Source: Coprinellus micaceus
Lineage: Eukaryota; Basidiomycota; Agaricomycetes; Agaricales; Psathyrellaceae
DNA length: 64,000 bases
NCBI GenBank assembly: GCA_951394405.1
Contig: OX596341.1
Span: 1,240,001 to 1,304,000 of the forward strand
Direction: 5' to 3'
The position numbers and the translations under genes are program-made. Under the pieces are notes generated by a model, which was not told the DNA's origin, did no database searches, and saw nothing but the letters and a program-made list of their open reading frames with translations. This document shows, piece after piece, positions 9,602 through 21,689 of the stretch. The stretch's first letter is position 1. Each line of letters opens with the position of its first letter.

Positions 9602-12600
9602 TTAGACGTTGCGGTACTCAAACGCAGGGGCACCAGGTTCTGAGGTATCGATGATGCTCTTGGTATATCCTGCTTCACCTGCATGCGCGTACGCCTCCTC
9701 GACGGACATGACCTCGGCATCGACGAGATTTAGCGACTTCTTGAGGTATGGTGAGAGCTCATTCAAGACGTGAATCTCCGAGAATGGCAGGGTTCGGCGG
9801 AACGCGGTCTGAGCTCCGTACTGACCCATACGTTTCTATTCAAAGAAAGTAATCAACCTTTAGCTTCACCCGAAATGAACGAAAGAAAGGGAAAAAACGC
9901 ACCTTGAACGCCTGAATGAAAGGCATAACCCTCTTATCCTTAATCAACCCATTCTCAACAAGCTTCGCCCTTACAACCGCATCGTCCACCTTATCCTCCT
10001 TCTCATCCCAAGCTTCCCTCACAACCCCCACACTCACATTCTGCCACTCTGGGAACTCCTTCGCCACATACACCCGCACGCTCTTCGGCTTCTTCGGGTC
10101 AAACGCATTCTCCTGCAGGACCTTCTTCCCCTTCGCCGCCTTCTGCATCATCTTCAACAGCGTCGTCTCAGCGTCACGGATGGTCTTGACCGTGCCGCGC
10201 ATGTACTGCCCGGCCTCGATGATCGTCTGGTCCACAGGCTTCTCGGGGGTAGGCCACGAAGCCCACTGGATGGACTTGGGTTCCTGGAGGATGTCGCTCC
10301 AGATATGTTCGGCGAAGTGGGGCGCGACGGGGGTGGCGAGCAAGGCGGAGATGCGGATCCAGTACAGGACGAGGTCCTTGTGCATGCCAGATTCGGCACT
10401 GACTTCGCGATACCAGTCACGCGCGCTCTGGAGCTCGTAGAAACCGTACTTCAAGGCGTCCTTGTAGTTGGTGCTGAATTCAAAAGTCCGTTAGCTATAC
10501 GATAGCTGTGAAAGAGGAGAGAAAGACGTACGCGTCGTAGTGGCTCTTGGTGATGTTGATGAGATCGTTGACCTCGTTCTCGAAGATATCGTCGTGGAAG
10601 GTCTTCGGTCCAGTGCGGAGCTTAGCCTGGTCATTCACTTGTTCCTATACCACATATCAGCTTTCCACCCAAACCACACCACCGCACAGACCGACTAACC
10701 TTACACCAATCCAAAAGCGTATGCAACCTCAAAATATTCGCATTCGCCGTCTTCTCCTCAAAATTCGCATCCTCCAGCCCATCCCCCGCATCCGCCAAAC
10801 TCAACCTCGTCGCATCCGCTCCAAACTTCTCAATCGCCTCCCGCAGCGTCAACGAATTTCCCGTGCTCTTCGACATCTTCTTCCCATTCAACATCAAATG
10901 CCCGTTCGTCCGCATACTCAACGGCCACTTATCCTCGGGGAACAGAGCGGCGTGGTTGTAGAGTGCGAATGTAAGGTGGTTGGGGACTAGGTCCTTGGCG
11001 GAGGACCGGATGTCGAAGGGGTAGAAGTAGGAGTATTCGTGTTTGAGGGCGTCGGCTTTTTCCTTGGCGAGCGGAGAGGGGGAGGGGAAGGGACCGTTGC
11101 AGAAGACGTATTCCCAGATTTCGTCGGTCATTTGCTCGGGGGTGATACCGAGAGGGCCGGGCTTGGTACCGTCGATGCTGTCCTCTAGAAACCCAAAGTC
11201 AGGGCTTGGATCCAGGGTAGAGAAGAGGTGAGTGGATACGTACCGTGCAAGAGTTGAGCAACGGTGTAGTAGCTCATGTAGATGGTAGAGTCACTGAGGG
11301 ACTCGACCAAGAAGTGAGGATCCCAAGGCAGCTTGGAGCCAAGACCGTAGGTACGCGCACAAGCCCACTGGTTCAGCCAGTCGAGCGTCTTCTGGAAAGC
11401 ATGCCGAGTCTCGGGAGTGTACGTGTTCATGTTAGCCAGCAAACTGCACGTTTCATCGTCAGAATCCCTTCAAGTAACGCCCAAAAAACAACGACATACC
11501 CTTCAGTCTGCTTCTTCCACTCAGGCTCGCCATAGTTGAGATACCACTGATCCATAAGCGCAACCACACACTCATCCGCCGAACGCGAAGTAACCATCCC
11601 CTCGGGCTCCGCATACGCAAACGCCAACCCCGCCTTGATCATCGCGTCCCTGACCTTGGGCTTCGCCTCCTGCACCGGCTCGCCCTTAAACTCGCCGATA
11701 TTCATCGTCCCGTTATAGAACCCCTCCTTATACGTGATCTCCTTCGCCTCCGCAAGCTGCTTCGTGTCCTTCTGGCTCTGGATCTTTAGCTTCTTGACGA
11801 GTGCGGGGGCGAGCATGTCGCCGTAGCCGGGGGTTTCGATGACGGAGACGGGGTCGAGCGCGGCCCACGAGGGATCGATCTTGTAGAACTCGGGCTTCTT
11901 GCGGAGGTCCATGAGGGTTTGGTAGTCGTCGGGCGAGTCGGAGGGGACGGAGGTGACAACCCCCGTACCCTTGGTCGCGAGGACGTTCTCCATGGGGAGG
12001 ACGTACACCTCGGGGTTGACAGAGATGGGCGCCTTGATCCTTGTGCCGACGATAGCTGCTCCGGGGAGGTCAGCGAGCTTCTCTATGTTGCCGCGGGGGG
12101 TGATGATGCCCTGGAACGCCATGTTGCGCGCCGCGCGGAGGGTGACGACGTACGCCTCCTTGTCGTTCGCAGCGAACACCCCGTACTTGATACCCGTGCC
12201 CACGAAGCAGTTCGTCTGGCCGTACATCGTCTCCGGACGGAGTGTCGCAGCGACGAGGTACACCTTGCGGTTGCCGGCCTTGTTGCTGATGAGGGCTTCC
12301 GCCTCAGGGCTCCATTGCACGACCTCCATCTTGACGCCGGTGTACCCCTGCGGGCCGACACCCTCGCCGTCCTGACGGTCGTGGTCCATGCACGGCTGCC
12401 CATCCTTGGGCGAATAGATCGTGTACCGCTCGCCGAACTTGATCTTCCCCAGCCTATACAGCTTGTTAATCTGCCAGCGCACAAACGCGTCGTAGTACGG
12501 GTTCGCCGGGGTCGTGAGGAACGTCCGCCGCCAGTCGATACGCGCGCCAAAGTCGTTGTTGTCGGCGATGGCGATGGGCGGGAAGTATTGGAGCCAGTAC

Positions 12601-13287
12601 TGTGTGTCGGAGAACTTCTTGATTTCGGAGCGGGGGACGCCGATGGATTCCATGATTTGGAATTGGTAGGTCAGGCCGGTGGATTTGGCGTTGAGTTTGC
12701 CCTTTTTCGCTTTGGACTTGTCTTGCGACACCGCGGCGTCCTTCTCCTCCTCTGCCTCCTTCTCAGCCTCGATCCGCGCGTTGACTTCTTCAAAGTTTTC
12801 AAAGTCGGCGCCGAAGAGCTCGATCTCGCGGATGATTTTGTCCGCACTAGCCTACCCCGGGGTCAACCAGCTGAAGACAACGAAGAGATGACCACGCACC
12901 TTGATAGGCATGCCCGTGACGTGGAATCCATGGGGGAATAGGACCCTCTTCCCCAGCATACGCTGGTACCCCGCTGCGAACTCGATCTTCGAAATGGTGA
13001 AAGCGTGTCCGAGGTGCAGGCTGCCGTTCATGTAGGGAAACGGAAAGTTGCCGAACCACTTGGGGAAGCGCTCCTTCACTTCGTCCTGGGATAGCCCGGC
13101 GAGCTCCTCAGGCGCAGGGGCGTTGACCTGGAAGGTCTTTTCGGATTGCCATCGATCTTGGTACTTTTTCTCGAGGCCCTTGAGGTAGTCTCGCTTGGCC
13201 GTCTGCGAGCTGGTGAGTACGAGGATGTGAGGAGGGGGAGGAGCGGAGGGCGCCACGTACCTGGGCCAGTTCGATCGTCTGGGCCAT
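9602..13287 (-). CDS. CDC60: Cytosolic leucyl-tRNA synthetase
   Basis: Eight exons: 13287-13261, 13202-12900, 12851-11500, 11443-11244, 11184-10700, 10644-10532, 10473-9903 and 9835-9602, total 1094 aa, the usual size of eukaryotic cytosolic LeuRS. It charges tRNA-Leu with leucine. Class I signatures are visible: HLGH (about residues 72-75) after PYMNG, and KMSKS (about 730-734) in [13 protein letters not shown]. The large CP1 editing insertion contains [16 protein letters not shown] and the [15 protein letters not shown] block that binds misacylated tRNA. The first coding exon is only 27 nt (MAQTIELAQ). The C-terminal region ([11 protein letters not shown]...) matches eukaryotic LeuRS rather than mitochondrial/bacterial forms, and no mitochondrial presequence is seen, so the cytosolic enzyme is meant. 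Expected to be essential and constitutively expressed. Confidence 0.95.
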
Positions 13288-14116
13288 GGAGGAGATTCGG
13301 CGGAAGCTGGAGGCTAGTGTATAAGGACTCGAGAGTCGAGTTGCACGGCACCAGAGAAGCGCTATCGTGACTATCGGTATCTGAAATCGATCACAAAATA
13401 GGTTTATAGGGAGTTCGAGTCAGTTCAGGTCACGAAATTTAATGCTATTTCTTTTACCCAGAATCTTATCTTATCTCTTCTATTTGTCAGAGTTTGGGTG
13501 CGATTGAGCGTTAGGCGCCCATGATTTCACCCATCTATGCTACTTCATCGACAGGGGAAGGGGTGGGATGCGAAATGCTTGTAAAACACTCTACCCGCGT
13601 AGAGGCGTGGTGATCATGTCGAGCGCGCGTTGCATTGGTAGCATGTCCCTGCGGCGCAGGACCAAAATTTCCACCCAGTTTGAACTCCAGCCTCGCGACC
13701 AGTCCATATAATGAACGGGGGGCAAACCCTATCTGAACTCGGTCGAAGAGTTCTTAGGAAGGAGAAGAGACGAAGGTATGTATCTGATGGGTCTCCTGCG
13801 AAGGGACGCCTTGAAGGTAGATCAAGTCTCGACGAGCCTCAAGGCCGCACACCCAATACCACATACCACAATAAACGCAACAAAACGTCCATATCGATAA
13901 ATATCTAGATAGATACAAAGCACGACTATATCTCAGATCTCAGATCTCGAGCCCGAACTTCGAAAGCTTCGACAGCATCTATTACATTCGCAACGCATAC
14001 CCCATTAGTTCGTGCAGTGAAAGGAGGAAGAAGAGGAAAGGACTCACTAAATAGTGTGATCGAGGGTAAGTAAAATTCAGCGCACAAGAACCATCGCCCT
14101 GTGGTAGCGGTGGGTG
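13288..14116. other. Intergenic, no gene seen
   Basis: This is the upstream region of the leucyl-tRNA synthetase gene and the 3' flank of the next minus-strand gene. A+T content rises around 13860-13920. No coding signal recognised. Confidence 0.4.
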
Positions 14117-15762
14117 CTATGGCCGCACATCCACCCCTACCGTCGCACTTGCCGAGGCTGAGGCGGGGGGCCGTGGGCCTCTAGGTGCTTCCCTTGCTGG
14201 TGGTGGGGGTATCCGCTCGCGTACCTCCACCACTTCCACTTCCACTTCTTCCTCTCCACCCACGTCGTCGTCGTCGTATCGCTCTCGCTCTCTCTCCCGA
14301 TGCCCCTCACCCTCACCCTCACCCTCATCCTCATCCTCATCTCCCCGGCCCTCATCCCCATCCCCCTCTTCCTCATCCCGCCCCTCATCCTGCTCAAACA
14401 AAAGCTGCGCAAGCCCCAAATCATGCAGTCTCGTCATCCTCACCATCATCCCCAACGCCGCGCTCGTATCGTTCTTGCTCCGCGGTTTCAAGTCACTGGA
14501 GGGCGAGTTTAGGAGGTCCCAGGTACCGTCGTCGATGTCCTCCGCCATCTTTCCCCACGCGCCTTGGATGGCTTCTTGGAAGAGGAAGGAGGCGAGGACG
14601 AAGCAGACGGGGGAGCCTAAGGGGGGGAGGGGCGGTGGTTAGTTAGGTTGTCGTTCAGGCAGAGGTTCAGTGTTGGGTCAATCGGGAAGCGGGGGTGGAG
14701 GAGAGGGTACGGAGGGTGGGATCACCGATAGGGAAGGAAGAAAGGAAGGGAGTACGCACACAACCCACTAATCCTCTGCTCCTGCGTCAACTGAGGATGC
14801 TGCGGCCTCTCCGGGTCGCGCTTCTCCCCTGCGCCCCCGAGTATGATCTCGGGGAGGGTGTCGCCCAGGCGGTAGAGTCGTTGACATGAGGGACAGATGC
14901 GGCTTGAGGAGCGGCTTTTGTTGTACCAGAGGATCTGTGTACATAAGTGGTGAGTACGGGAAGATGGAGGAGGGTGGAGATGGAAGAACCATTGCGGATT
15001 CGGAGGGGAGGACTGTTTGGAGCATTTGCAGGACTTCGGGCTGGGCGAATTCGGTGCAGAGGGGGTCCTGGGTATGTGCAGGGTGGGGTTGAGTTGTATT
15101 CAGAAGTGGAAAAGAGGCAGGGGACTCACGTCGTGTGACGGCGGCTGGGCGAAGAACTCGCTCTTCAGAAACTCGCCTATATCCCTCACCCTCGGTCCGT
15201 TCCCCGGATCGTGTATGAACGACGGCTTCTGCAGGACCTGCTCGATCTCCACCAATCGTTCCTCGGGCACGATCCGCTCCGTCGAGGGTGTCCTCCGGAT
15301 GTAGATCTCGTAGAAGGAGTCTACATGTGTGGAGGAGCATGAGGGGTCGAGGAGGTTGATGAGGGCTGGTGTGGGGGGTGAGGGGGTGAGGAGCGGGGAG
15401 GGGGGGTAGCTGAGGGAGGAGGAGGAGGCGCTTGATGTGAGGGTGGAGTCGAGGGGTGCGTAGGGCGAGGGGAGGAGTTCGGCGAGGAGGTGGTCTTGGG
15501 GAGAGGAGGCTTGGATTGCTGCGTCCAGGGGTGATAGGGAGGAGTGGGAGTGGGATTTTGTGTGTGCTGATGGTGTCAACTCATCCCTTGTCCTCGGAGT
15601 CGAAGCGTGAACTTGCTGAACGCTTGGCCCGGTCAATATCGCGGGGTTTGCGCCACCACCATGACCGGGTGCGGTGCCATCGCTGTCGGCGGTGCGCTTG
15701 GACTTGTTCTTGGCCTTTGCGTTCCCCTTCTTCTTGCGCTTAGAGTTGCTTGGACCAGGCAT
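14117..15762 (-). CDS. Conserved-looking protein with CPSC Cys motif and acidic tail
   Basis: Exons 15762-15130, 15067-14990, 14934-14760 and 14616-14117 give 461 aa. The start MPGPSNSKRKKKGNAKAKNK is strongly basic and nuclear-localisation-like. A low-complexity Ser/Pro region follows, then an apparently structured core: FYEIYIRRTPSTERIV, EFFAQPPSHD, ILWYNKSRSSSRICPSCQ, RLYRLGDTL, ERPQHPQLTQEQRISGLC, SPVCFVLASFLFQEAIQGAW. The CPSC pair plus later Cys residues (GLCSPVC) could form a zinc-binding site. The C-terminus is very acidic (long Glu/Asp/Gly run encoded by simple repeats near 14290-14400) and ends in Pro/Ala-rich sequence. No named family is recognised. Exon phases and total length fit, so the gene model is better supported than the function. 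Confidence 0.65.
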
Positions 15763-16790
15763 TAGAAGATACTATGTGATGATGTGGCCGCTCAACGGAG
15801 GGCGTTACGGGAGAGCAGATGTCGTCGCCGATGGTTGTCATCATTGCTGAGAACCGTGGAAAGGTTTCGACGCGTCGCGTCACAGTCATTAGTCACGCTT
15901 GTAACGCGTTCGTGACCCAAATGAACAGGGGCGCTTCGGTGGGCAGTGGTGGGGGATGGAGGGAAGGAGGTGCCCCGAAGGCATAAAAGCAATTCGTATG
16001 TGCGTACGTATATCACCTTTCCCTATCCGTACAGTCTACGAGCCTACGCGCTCTCAAACCAACCCATTCTTCATACCATCCGTCCCACCCAACATGTTGC
16101 ACCTCGCTCATTTATCCGTGGAGCTAGCTCCCATCATCCCTCACTAATTCTGCCTTTATTTCAAACGAGGTCAAGGCCGGTACCCTTTGGCGTCCTAGTC
16201 TAGCAGTCTCATTGAAACGCCAACGATTGTTCGTACGCACTGGCAACGTAGTCGAAGATTCGAGGACTGCGTGCTTAATTTGTTTCCCCCTCATTCTCCT
16301 TTTCTTTGTCTACGCTCTCTTTGACCTCGGCTCCCCCAACTACTATTAGTGGAAGAAAATATCAAAGGATGCAACGCAGTGTTTCCCGTTCCGGCGCTTA
16401 TCCTCCGATCATTCAAGTTCGACGAGCTGGTTCTAAGCCCCACTTCAATGGCTTATAGAGTGAATGGGCTCGCACTGCGGGATACGTCGTGCGTTATGAC
16501 GCAGTAATCACAGTGAAACCGGCCCAAGAAGCTGCTCAGGGCGTATGCCTGAGTGTAACGAGCCGTACTCGCAGGAAGGGATGTGAGCATCACATCGCCT
16601 TGCCTGCCAAACGAGACAGGCTCGCCCCGAGCGTAAGGTCACACCAAGAAGGGCCGTTGCAGCCCCAAACCCTCAAGGAATACTCGCACTCAGAGAGCCC
16701 GACGGGAGGCAATCACACTCAGTTGGGGGTATGAAGCTACTACGTGGAGGTACCGTAGGGCTTTGCCGACATCGATAGACAGGAAGGTAA
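15763..16790. other. Intergenic, about 1 kb, no gene seen
   Basis: The short frames lack motifs or exon logic. The left part is the promoter side of the CPSC-motif gene; the right part is the 3' flank of the cupredoxin gene. Confidence 0.4.
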
Positions 16791-17678
16791 TTAGGCCATG
16801 ACAGCCAGCCCACCAAAGACGGCTCCCAAAGCAGCCGCCCAAGCAGTGGATCCAACCTTCGGGGAACTGTTAGACTTGGTTCCAGAGCTGCCGCTGCTGA
16901 CGTCGTCGGAGTTGGCCGCGGGTGTACCAGAGGCCGAAGCAGCGCCGGACGTGGACGAGGCAGCAGGGGTAGTCGAAGATGCGGGCTTAGGAGGCAAAGC
17001 CGCGTTCTCCTTGAAGACAACCTCGTTCTGAGCCGCGGTAGGGTTGACGGCAAGGACCGCGCCCCTGTGGCAGAGACCACCGGCCTCGTCAAAGAACCTA
17101 TAGGTCGGCCAAACGAAGTGAGTGAGGGGACCCAATCATTCATCGGAATCGACAGAATGCTTACCACAGGGGTTGAGTGTCATTGACAATAACACGCGCG
17201 ATGGGGAGGCCGGGAGCATCGACGGCAAGGTCGTCTGAGACCTGGAAGGCGTGGCCAACGAATGGAGAGTGGTCAGAAAGGGCTGGCTGTTAGCTCTGCG
17301 AAGTCCTCACCGTGAAGACGCCAGAATTGAACTCGCCGTTGCCGACGCAAGGGTTATCAAAGGAGGACTCTGTGTAGCATACCAATCGAGGTAGGCATCT
17401 CGAGATAAGGACTTATTCAAAGGCGGGTTACACATACGGACGACACTGTGAACACCACTTCGGAATTCAAAGATGATGGAATCTCCGCCTTGGGGGTGGA
17501 TAACTGAAGGGTCGAAACCCATTCCCTTGCGTCTAAAACCCTTATTGAGTGCCCGCCATTGTTAGATTACCCCCTTCGTGACGTACCCGGTCGTTTCGTC
17601 CTTCCCGACGCCAACCCTGTATTCGTACGCCAACGCCAAGGGCAAGACGCTCGCGAGGATGAATCCGAGGTACTTCAT
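16791..17678 (-). CDS. Secreted cupredoxin-like Ser-rich protein, probably GPI-anchored
   Basis: Exons 17678-17587, 17532-17438, 17369-17311, 17241-17165 and 17097-16791 give 209 aa. The N-terminus MKYLGFILASVLPLALA is a signal peptide. The mature part has the layout of fungal extracellular cupredoxins: VGVGKDE, VIHPQGGDSIIFEFRSGVHSV (His ligand), QSSFDNPC, WFFDEAGGLCHRGAVLAVNP. The Cys and His of GLCH and the His of GVHSV are the expected type-1 copper ligands. After the domain comes a Ser/Thr/Ala-rich stretch and a hydrophobic end (WAAALGAVFGGLAVMA), the usual form of a GPI signal. Such proteins sit at the cell wall; the role (redox, adhesion or copper handling) is unknown. A TATAAA-like element at about 17791-17799 lies some 115 bp upstream. 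Confidence 0.85.
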
Positions 17679-17970
17679 GATGAATGGTCAAGTTGAATGA
17701 ACGAAAGTGGTGTGAAGCGAGATTCTGAGAGTAAGGAGTGTGAGGGAGAGGGAAGAAGGGGCTGACGGCAATCGGGTTCGATGTGGCGGGGTTTATAAAC
17801 AGTGGTGGCTGTTTGGCCGCCAAACAGCAAAGATGCCAGCCGCCCAGGATCCAAGCCAAAGGTTGATTAGGCGAGAATCGCGCAAATGACATTGTAGAGT
17901 ATATTCGAGGTATCCATACTCGGAAACCGATTACACTCTGCCAAGTGGGTATATTGCTACAAAGTGTGTG

Positions 17971-19917
17971 CTAGAGAAGGGCGTTGACCAAAATCCATCC
18001 GCTAACCGCGAGACCTCCCAAGAGAGAAATATGATTGCCTGATTGGAAAGCGCCATTTCCGCTGACCGAGACATCTGTCTGCGCAAATTGTCCATCCTGA
18101 CATTTAAATCCGAGAACTTTATCTCCACCGTCTTCGAGAGCAGATGGATCACAGAGCACGTTCGGGGTGGCGGACGAATTTCCGGCTGGATGAATATCGA
18201 TATCCTGGAGCGAGATGCCTTTGGCTGACGAGTGGCGAACGTCAGTATCAGTCGAAATAAGGAAGGATTGTGTTGTACCTGTTCCTGGATAAAGGTCAAG
18301 AATAACAGCCTTCGGTTCGTCGAGGCCATCCACGTAGTTCCAGCATGGCTGCGTGATACAGGTGCCGTCCGCTACGGGGTCACAAGGTTAGCGCAGGAAA
18401 CACGCTTTCATAAACGTAATACGCACTCCAGTTGGTCCCAAGGGAGCCGTGGAAGTTCTTGAAGGTCATCGTTTGGATAGCCGTGCTGCTCTTGTTGGTG
18501 TTCTCAGGGCGCGGACCCTTATCCTGGTCATAATAGTTCTGGGTAATGAAGATACCGGTCGAAACGTTGACAAGAGTAATGTCCTCCCAAGTGATGTTCT
18601 CGGCCTTGCCACGCCCTCCTGTCCAGCTCTTGAACTGTTGCGCCGCAGTTAGTGAACCGAAACACAGAGAAGCACGAATACGAAACACGTACCCTGGCTC
18701 CGTACACGGCTCCGTCCATGGTCCAGTTTTGGAACAGGACATTCTTCACAGTGTGCTCGGCACCGTCCCTTCCAAGCGAGCCAATGGAAAGACCATGGGA
18801 TGAGAACCCACAGAAACCGTTCTTCGCAACGATATCCTGGGCTCCGTTAATAACTGAAACGCAGTCGTCTCCGTTGTGCCCATAGTACCTGCGTTCGCGT
18901 CCTGCTGAGTATCGCGCAGCCAAGGACAGCTTGCATTTCACTTACCCGTCGACGGTGATGTTCTTCCCGGAAAGGTTGAAACCTTAGAAGTGCGTGTTAG
19001 GGTGAAGAGAACGAGGCCAGCATGCAGCTCACCATCTCTAATCATCCGAAATGAAGGTCAGTCTTCTGAAACATGAAGGACTGTATGGGGTGCTTACGTA
19101 TTGAAAGGGAAGCTCGTCGAATCTTCACGCGTCGCGTTACCAGGCGCAGCATCCACGTAGTGGTTCTCAACCCTAATATTCTGGCCAGGAAGATTCCAAC
19201 CCCACGCAATGGGCTTGATCACCTTCAAATTGCGCAGCAACCCATTCGTCACATTGAAAGTCGCCAATTGAGGACGGAGGACCTGGCGAAACGCGTATCA
19301 GTCGAGTAGTCGGAGATGCGGGAAATGAAGGTAGCTCACCCTATTGCCGGTATGCCACCATTGCTCACCGAATCCGTAGAATCCGCCAAAGTCTTGTTCG
19401 GACGCTCCCTCGATCTCCACGTCGGAGCCAGAAATGTAGATCCAAGGGGTGGCGTATGTCTAGAGCACAGTCAGTTTGGACCGCGAGTAGGTCAATAATA
19501 ACACGAACGCTCTTGGGGTTCAGGGTGGCATTGATAGCGGCTTGAACCTGGGTCACGTTCTGCGGAAGCAGCCAGTTGCCGTAAAACAGAACCTTCACAT
19601 TGCCTATCCAAAAGAGTAACGCAGTAAGCTTTGCCACTCCGCCAGCATCGCGATCGGTTCAACTTGCGAAGTTCAGTCAATGAGATAGGAGTATGCACCG
19701 TGTAGTTTGTGGGGTTAAAGCGAATCGTGGAGTTAGTGGAGCACCGTTTGAACACATCCAAAATGGCGGCAGAGTCGTCAACGGCGAGGTCGTTCGCACT
19801 TTCTACGACGCATTCCTCCGAACCCGACGCATCCTGTCGGGGAGTGACCGCGCTGAGAGCGTCGGAGGCCGTAAGGAGAGAGACAAAAAGGAGGAATCGC
19901 AGGGTGATTCTGGCCAT
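17971..19917 (-). CDS. Glycoside hydrolase family 28 pectinase (exo-polygalacturonase-like)
   Basis: Ten coding exons: 19917-19668, 19603-19509, 19459-19340, 19282-19098, 19037-19033, 18982-18946, 18888-18693, 18634-18427, 18371-18279 and 18218-17971, giving 478 aa. GH28 motifs appear in order: NTDGFN, GDDCVSV, GFSSHGLSIGSLG and GARFKSW (the R-x-K site). These form the right-handed beta-helix active site with three Asp residues that hydrolyses galacturonan; GFSSHG spacing and HTVKNVLFQNW fit exo-acting members. The signal peptide starts at ATG 19917 (RITLRFLLFVSLL); ATG 19935 would add six residues. Exon 5 is only 5 nt and supplies the Asp of NTDG. The first intron needs a GC donor (gcaagt) to restore TELRNVKVLFYGNW. 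The hydrophobic C-terminus (ISLLGGLAVSGWILVNALL) is unusual for a soluble secreted pectinase and could be an anchor signal. Confidence 0.88.
19033..19037 (-). other. 5-nt microexon in the GH28 gene
   Basis: The exon AGATG lies between a 60-nt intron (19097-19038, ends ttag) and a 50-nt intron (19032-18983, begins gtgag). It joins AAT-AC to GT-TTC-AAC to give N-T-D-G-F-N, the catalytic GH28 motif. Without it the motif and the reading frame are both lost. Confidence 0.75.
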
Positions 19918-19972
19918 TGGAAGGCGAAGTGCCAAGTTGGTGACCTGAGCATCGTCGTCCGGGATCCAACGT

Positions 19973-19981
19973 CTTATATAG
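19973..19981 (-). promoter_or_regulatory. Possible TATA box of the GH28 gene
   Basis: The minus strand reads CTATATAAG about 55 bp upstream of ATG 19917. Position and sequence fit a TATA element of an inducible secreted-enzyme gene; no transcript evidence is available. Confidence 0.45.
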
Positions 19982-21689
19982 CGCCGCTTTCTCGGACCCC
20001 AATGTTCCCCACAGTGTGGGGTAAAGGCGCCCGGGAGCCCTGGCTGGACACGACCTTGCTTATTTTAGTCCACGTGCCTCTGTTGGAGCCGTAGTTGAAT
20101 AGCGAAGTGGAGGACAAGAGCAAGAAAGAGCAATTACACCCTTTGGTTGTGCGGTCCGGTGGGCCACCGTCGTCCAAGCGGGCCGGGGCAGGTGGCAAAC
20201 TTTTGCTTCCGCGCCCTGGGCACTCGACCAACGGAAACCAACCAAGGGGCGAAGGAGGAACGAGCGCAACTTGCGTCGAAGAAGGGTAAATCGAGCTTGA
20301 CGCTATCCGGAGACTGGTCCAACACCAATATCTGGGTTGGCGCCGAGAGGGTGAGGGCGACAGAAGCAATCGACCAAGACCTCAGCAATGAACTATCGAT
20401 CAGCCCTGGGGGAACGCATGCCTTGAGCGTAAACGATGAGAATCACTGGGCTTTGTCGCGTGACGGAACGAGGCATCCCGGTTAGATGGACACAAGTGGA
20501 CACAGGACCTGCGAAACAATGCGATAATGGGCATGTACATCCGCGGGCACGCGTGTAAATGCTCGAGCTCTTGTGCGTGCTCTCACAGTGTCACACCACC
20601 CGACGGGAAGATAGCCCGTCGTCGATCACGAGTGCTGGCACGGCAAGGACATGAATGAGCGCACCGGGTTTGAATCACAACATGAACCACGTAGGAAGCG
20701 CGTGATGCCTCTCCAGTGTCTTCTAATGATGAACTGGAGGGCGTTTTACCTTGTTTGAGTCTGGCAAAACTTGGATCGGGAAGTGGGAAAACCGATCGAA
20801 GGTATGAGGTTCGAACTGGGGCGCCATATTTAAAGCGCCGACGAATCTATTTGAGACGCCGCGCAGGTGAGAGTTGCAGTTGACTCGAAATCGTCCCTAT
20901 CTTCCGCCTTTTCGCCGACAACCACTGGCGGAGCCGCACGTAGACTGGTGACCAGCGGAGAATGAGGATGAGGGTGGAGGGTCCACGATCCTCCCCTTTG
21001 CTCCTGGAGCGGCGATGACCAGTCTGAGCTGCACGCCTCGCGAGGTTTCTCTAGGTCGCGCTCGTCGCCCGTCCAATGGCATCCGCAACTTTCTACTTCG
21101 TTTTATGTGCACGATCAGTCTGCCAGTCCGGTTCGTTGGCCTTGGCTCGAAACAGGTATTGCCCTCGGCCTTCCAATTCAACTACGCGCTACCCCAGGTC
21201 GAAAGCAGGGGAACTGTCCCGAAATGGTCTTCCTCAGCGTCTATCCTCTGGCTGCAGCAAGTTAAAACGCCAGAACTTTCTCGATCGACCTGCCCAATCC
21301 TGTGGAACGGCCTGTCCGCCGTGTTGAGGACCCCATGCCAAGGCAGAAGACTATCCATTATGGCGCCTCAGAAGGCTCCTGGGGGACATGTTTTGACAAC
21401 AAGAGTCTTGGGTGTGTCCCGGGCCATGCTCCAACCGGGTGGGTTCTAATCAACTGGCGTCCCACTGCGGTCGGTATTTCACCGACACCTCGGCACATTG
21501 CAGGCCTGTATGTTTTAATGGAACGATGGACCAGTGACCGTGCTACTCCAAAAAAACTCTGGATCTCGCAGCGCGGCACGACGCAGGAGCATGGGCGTAT
21601 ACTTTGTGCGTATATCATGCCGGCCTGTATACTGAACCCCAACAACATTCCCCCCCTCTCTTGCTTGCCCGGCAACCGATAGACCCACC
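19982..21689. other. Intergenic, about 1.7 kb, left border of the triplicated block
   Basis: No gene recognised. Several overlapping short frames near 20060-20490 and 21015-21680 show no motif. The last part is upstream of copy A and is only weakly similar to the regions upstream of copies B and C, so the duplication border probably lies close to the copy A start. Confidence 0.4.

Noticed and set aside
11919..12941. 340-aa plus-strand frame antisense to leucyl-tRNA synthetase
   Set aside because: A shadow frame created by GC-rich codon bias of the real gene on the other strand.
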